Shown in pieces: positions 62,079 through 64,000 of a stretch of DNA of 64,000 nucleotides. Source of the DNA: DASQUK01 sp046726215 (GTDB lineage Bacteria > Actinomycetota > Acidimicrobiia > Acidimicrobiales > VFJN01); the NCBI GenBank assembly GCA_046726215.1, contig JBKPAA010000113.1, forward strand, positions 1 through 64,000. Reading direction: 5' to 3'. The notes under the pieces are model-generated. The model did not search any database, was not told where the DNA came from, and saw only the letters and a program-made list of their open reading frames with translations. Each line of letters opens with the position of its first letter. Positions within the stretch are counted from its first letter, which is position 1. Made by a program: the position numbers and the translations under genes.

Positions 62079-62780
62079 TCAGGCTATGGGGTCGGTGATC
62101 GCCACGGCGGTAGCCCGGTCCGGAAGCGCGGCCGACAGGTCGTTGATGAGGTCCTTGGGCCCGCCGACGTAGAGCCAGGACAGGTCGGTGTCAGTGGCAA
62201 CGAACCAGGCCCGGTCGTCGGGCCACCACATGTCCGGCGCCTGGCTGCGTTGGAGCGACCAGGGCTCGAGGATGCGCGCCGCCGCCGAGACGGCGCCCGT
62301 CAGTAGGTAGTAGGAGCGATGCGGCAGGTGCAGCTGGGGGATCTGTCCGAGCTCGCCGGCGAGCTCCTGGCGATGCCGATCGTCACGCCCTTGCTGGTCC
62401 CGGATGGTTCGGCGCCACCGCCAGGCGGCGACCGGGTTCCACGACGTGCCGTTCCGGGAACACACGGTGCGGGTGGACAGCCAGCTGTGGCCATCACAGA
62501 TCGCGAACCACGCCTTGTCAGGCGTCGATGTGTGGGCCCCGGCCGTGCTGGCGACGGCGGCGAGGACGCCTGGCGACATGCCCCAGACAGCGCCGTCGCC
62601 GGGCGCAGCGTCGGAAACTCGGAGGTACGTGTCGAAGCCGGGCGGGACGATGGCGCCGACGTCCGACCCGAACGGGTGAAGCAGCGACGCGATCCAGTCT
62701 GCGCTCGTCGCATCAGACGCTGCCTGGACGTGCTCTCCGAACACGCTCGTCACGACCAGACGATGGCAGCCCAGGACCAT
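62079..62780 (-). CDS. Hypothetical actinobacterial protein (DUF-like, W/P-rich)
   Basis: A 233-residue protein, or shorter if a later start is used. It contains TSADWIASLLHPFGSDVGAIVPPGFDTYLRV, an AICDGHSW segment, HLPHRSYYLLTGAVSAA, and DMWWPDDRAWFVATDTDLSWLYVGG. I recognise this block pattern from a common family of actinobacterial hypothetical proteins without assigned function. The beginning lies next to a decayed carbonic anhydrase, so its 5' end may itself be disturbed; the ATG at 62780 is a guess. Confidence 0.55.
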   Translation of the reverse strand: MVLGCHRLVVTSVFGEHVQAASDATSADWIASLLHPFGSDVGAIVPPGFDTYLRVSDAAPGDGAVWGMSPGVLAAVASTAGAHTSTPDKAWFAICDGHSWLSTRTVCSRNGTSWNPVAAWRWRRTIRDQQGRDDRHRQELAGELGQIPQLHLPHRSYYLLTGAVSAAARILEPWSLQRSQAPDMWWPDDRAWFVATDTDLSWLYVGGPKDLINDLSAALPDRATAVAITDPIA

Positions 62781-62805
62781 GCGATCCACCGCCGCCGCAG
62801 TGGCG

Positions 62806-63078
62806 CCTGGCACGGATTCAATCGCCCGTTCGATCCAGCGATCTCGCAGCGGCTGCTCGGTGCGACCGAGATCATCCTCGTCGATCACACGGACTGCGGA
62901 ATGGTGTCCGCGGCGATCTGGTCCTTGTCTGCCGTTCGCGCTCGAGGCGTTCACCGATGTCGGCGCCGACGTCCGGCAGTCGATCGCCAACATCCAGGCC
63001 AGCCCGTTCCTGCAGCACAAGAACGTGCACGGCTTCGTGTACGAGGTCGAGAAGGGCTCGCTGCGCGATGTGACATGA
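62806..63078 (+). pseudogene. Beta-class carbonic anhydrase remnant, frameshifted
   Basis: Three fragments in different frames match the C-terminal half of a beta carbonic anhydrase: GTDSIARSI (frame 1), AISQRLLGATEIILVDHTDCGM with the zinc His and Cys (frame 3), and FALEAFTDVGADVRQSIAN (frame 1) continuing to the end FVYEVEKGSLRDVT. At least two frameshifts and probably a short deletion separate them, and the N-terminal half with the first zinc Cys and Asp is missing. It cannot be functional. Confidence 0.75.
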
Positions 63079-63085
63079 GACCTGC

Positions 63086-64000
63086 TCAGCCGGCGTGGGT
63101 CAGGATGGTCTCGCTGGGCGGGGAGGCCCTAGCTCGATGGTCGGGGTGGCGGGGGTCGTCGGGCGGGGCCATCGGTCGTCGACCGGTGCCCGGCACCAGC
63201 GCCCAGCCGCGCCGCGTCTTGAGGTCATGATGGTGCTCGCACAGGCGGTCGATGTTGTCGAGGGTCGTCTCGCGGACGGCGGTCCAGGGTGTTCGGTGGT
63301 CATGCTGGATGCCCTGGCGGTGGACTCGCGGGCAGCCGAGCACGCTGCACGCCGGTGAGCTCCAGAGCAAGGCGATGCGCTGCGCCATGCTCGGCGCCCG
63401 GCCGAGGTGGGTGACGTTGGCGACGTCGACACCGTTGGTGATGACCAGCTTGAGTATCGACTCGCCCAGCAACCGGCGCGCGGCGGCGACCGGCACGGGT
63501 CCGAGGCCGGCGATCTCGCACAGCTCGTCGCCGTCGGTGTGCCCCCGCACCAGCGCTTCGAGGTCGACGCGCAACAGAGCCAGGTGGGTGGGATCAATCG
63601 ACTTCCGAGGTGGCACCGCACTTTGGTTGACACCGGCGGTGGGGCCTTCTCCGCCCTCGACGGGGCGGTTGCCGTGGGCCGACTGGCCGGCATCGGTCCC
63701 CGAGGCCATGTCGCCCGGCGTGCCTCGCCGTGCCAGCTCGACGAGGGCGTCGAAGGCGTAGACCTCGCGGGGTTCGTGACGGCCCTGCCTCCTCGCTGCG
63801 TGAAACAGGTCGTCGATGATCGGATCGAGCGCGGCGTTGAGCCGAGACCCGGCGTCGCGGGTGCCACGGGCGGCCATATTCCAGGCGCCGTCGCCGTCGG
63901 TCCACCGACACAGACGCCGCTCGCGTTGTATCCGCCGATGGGTGGCCTCGGGATCGGGGTCAGCCTGGGCCCTCGTGCGCGCGCACGCTTCGCGCAGCTC
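63086..64000 (-). CDS. DUF222/HNH endonuclease-like protein, 5' end beyond the window
   Basis: The reading frame stays open to the window edge (codon ending at 64000), so at least 304 residues are seen. The N-terminal visible part (THRRIQRERRLCRWTDGDGAWN, GSRLNAALDPIIDDLF) is the DUF222 region of the 13E12-type family. The C-terminal HNH domain has CSVLGCPRVHRQGIQHDHRTPW and DNIDRLCEHHHDLKTRRGW, with zinc Cys, the HNH His/Asn/His and the final LC..HH. These genes are multi-copy and often mobile in actinobacteria. It flanks a zone of decayed genes. Confidence 0.88.
   Translation of the reverse strand, partial: ELREACARTRAQADPDPEATHRRIQRERRLCRWTDGDGAWNMAARGTRDAGSRLNAALDPIIDDLFHAARRQGRHEPREVYAFDALVELARRGTPGDMASGTDAGQSAHGNRPVEGGEGPTAGVNQSAVPPRKSIDPTHLALLRVDLEALVRGHTDGDELCEIAGLGPVPVAAARRLLGESILKLVITNGVDVANVTHLGRAPSMAQRIALLWSSPACSVLGCPRVHRQGIQHDHRTPWTAVRETTLDNIDRLCEHHHDLKTRRGWALVPGTGRRPMAPPDDPRHPDHRARASPPSETILTHAG

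Overview
The window is GC-rich, densely packed chromosomal DNA with many 1-4 bp stop/start overlaps, GTG starts, mycothiol-type and F420-type enzymes and PASTA kinases, all pointing to a high-GC actinobacterium. The family mix (VOC, LLM, DUF222-HNH, small lipoproteins, form I CO dehydrogenase) would fit the class Acidimicrobiia, but that placement is an inference. The core gene order (cysteine desulfurase-mnmA, MetE-like protein-ligA, gatCAB, ilvD, ilvBNC, serA, leuA, leuCD with an IclR regulator) follows the conserved backbone I recall from mycobacteria.

Layout. 0-4.3 kb: end of a DUF58 gene, SpoIIM-like and RDD membrane proteins, then cysteine desulfurase and MnmA (tRNA 2-thiouridine). 4.4-6.8 kb: a DHA2-type efflux pump coupled to its TetR regulator. 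6.8-15.8 kb: a membrane protein, a MetE-like protein, NAD-dependent DNA ligase, a PASTA Ser/Thr kinase behind a duplicated promoter, an SCP2 protein, a lipoprotein and a TetR regulator. 15.9-26.5 kb: esterase, gatCAB, Eis-like acetyltransferase, a MoaD-like/BNR pair, a DinB-like protein, a MATE pump and a secreted M28 peptidase. 26.6-32.5 kb: ilvD, a VOC protein, and ilvBNC behind a leader-peptide attenuator. 32.5-43.6 kb: lipid and F420-type enzymes, a ParA-like ATPase, serC, an aspartate-type aminotransferase, an S9 peptidase and DUF1232. 43.6-49.3 kb: serA, an H1-like tailed membrane protein, leuA behind a second attenuator, and a frameshifted M1 peptidase behind a structured leader. 49.3-51.5 kb: a SigF-type partner-switching locus. 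51.5-56.8 kb: leuDC, the IclR regulator, an acyl-CoA synthetase and a LysR regulator. 56.9-61.7 kb: a form I aerobic CO dehydrogenase operon (coxMSL plus a CoxI/XdhC-YHS protein). 61.7-64 kb: a decayed zone with GNAT and beta-carbonic-anhydrase remnants, a hypothetical gene and a DUF222-HNH gene cut by the window edge.

Two patterns run through the window. Around 20 start codons sit 5-11 nt (usually 6-9) after a TANNNT-like -10 box, which implies widespread leaderless transcription. An intergenic repeat with core CGGACCGTATTGCCTCG and arms GAGGCAAT/ATTGCCTC occurs twice, each time starting on a stop codon and lying just upstream of a core gene (gatC, ilvD). Together the genes cover much of branched-chain amino acid synthesis (leuB and ilvE are not here), the serA/serC part of serine synthesis, tRNA-dependent Gln/Asn formation, general stress signalling and a CO-oxidising energy module. 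No tRNA, rRNA, CRISPR array, transposase or phage gene was seen.
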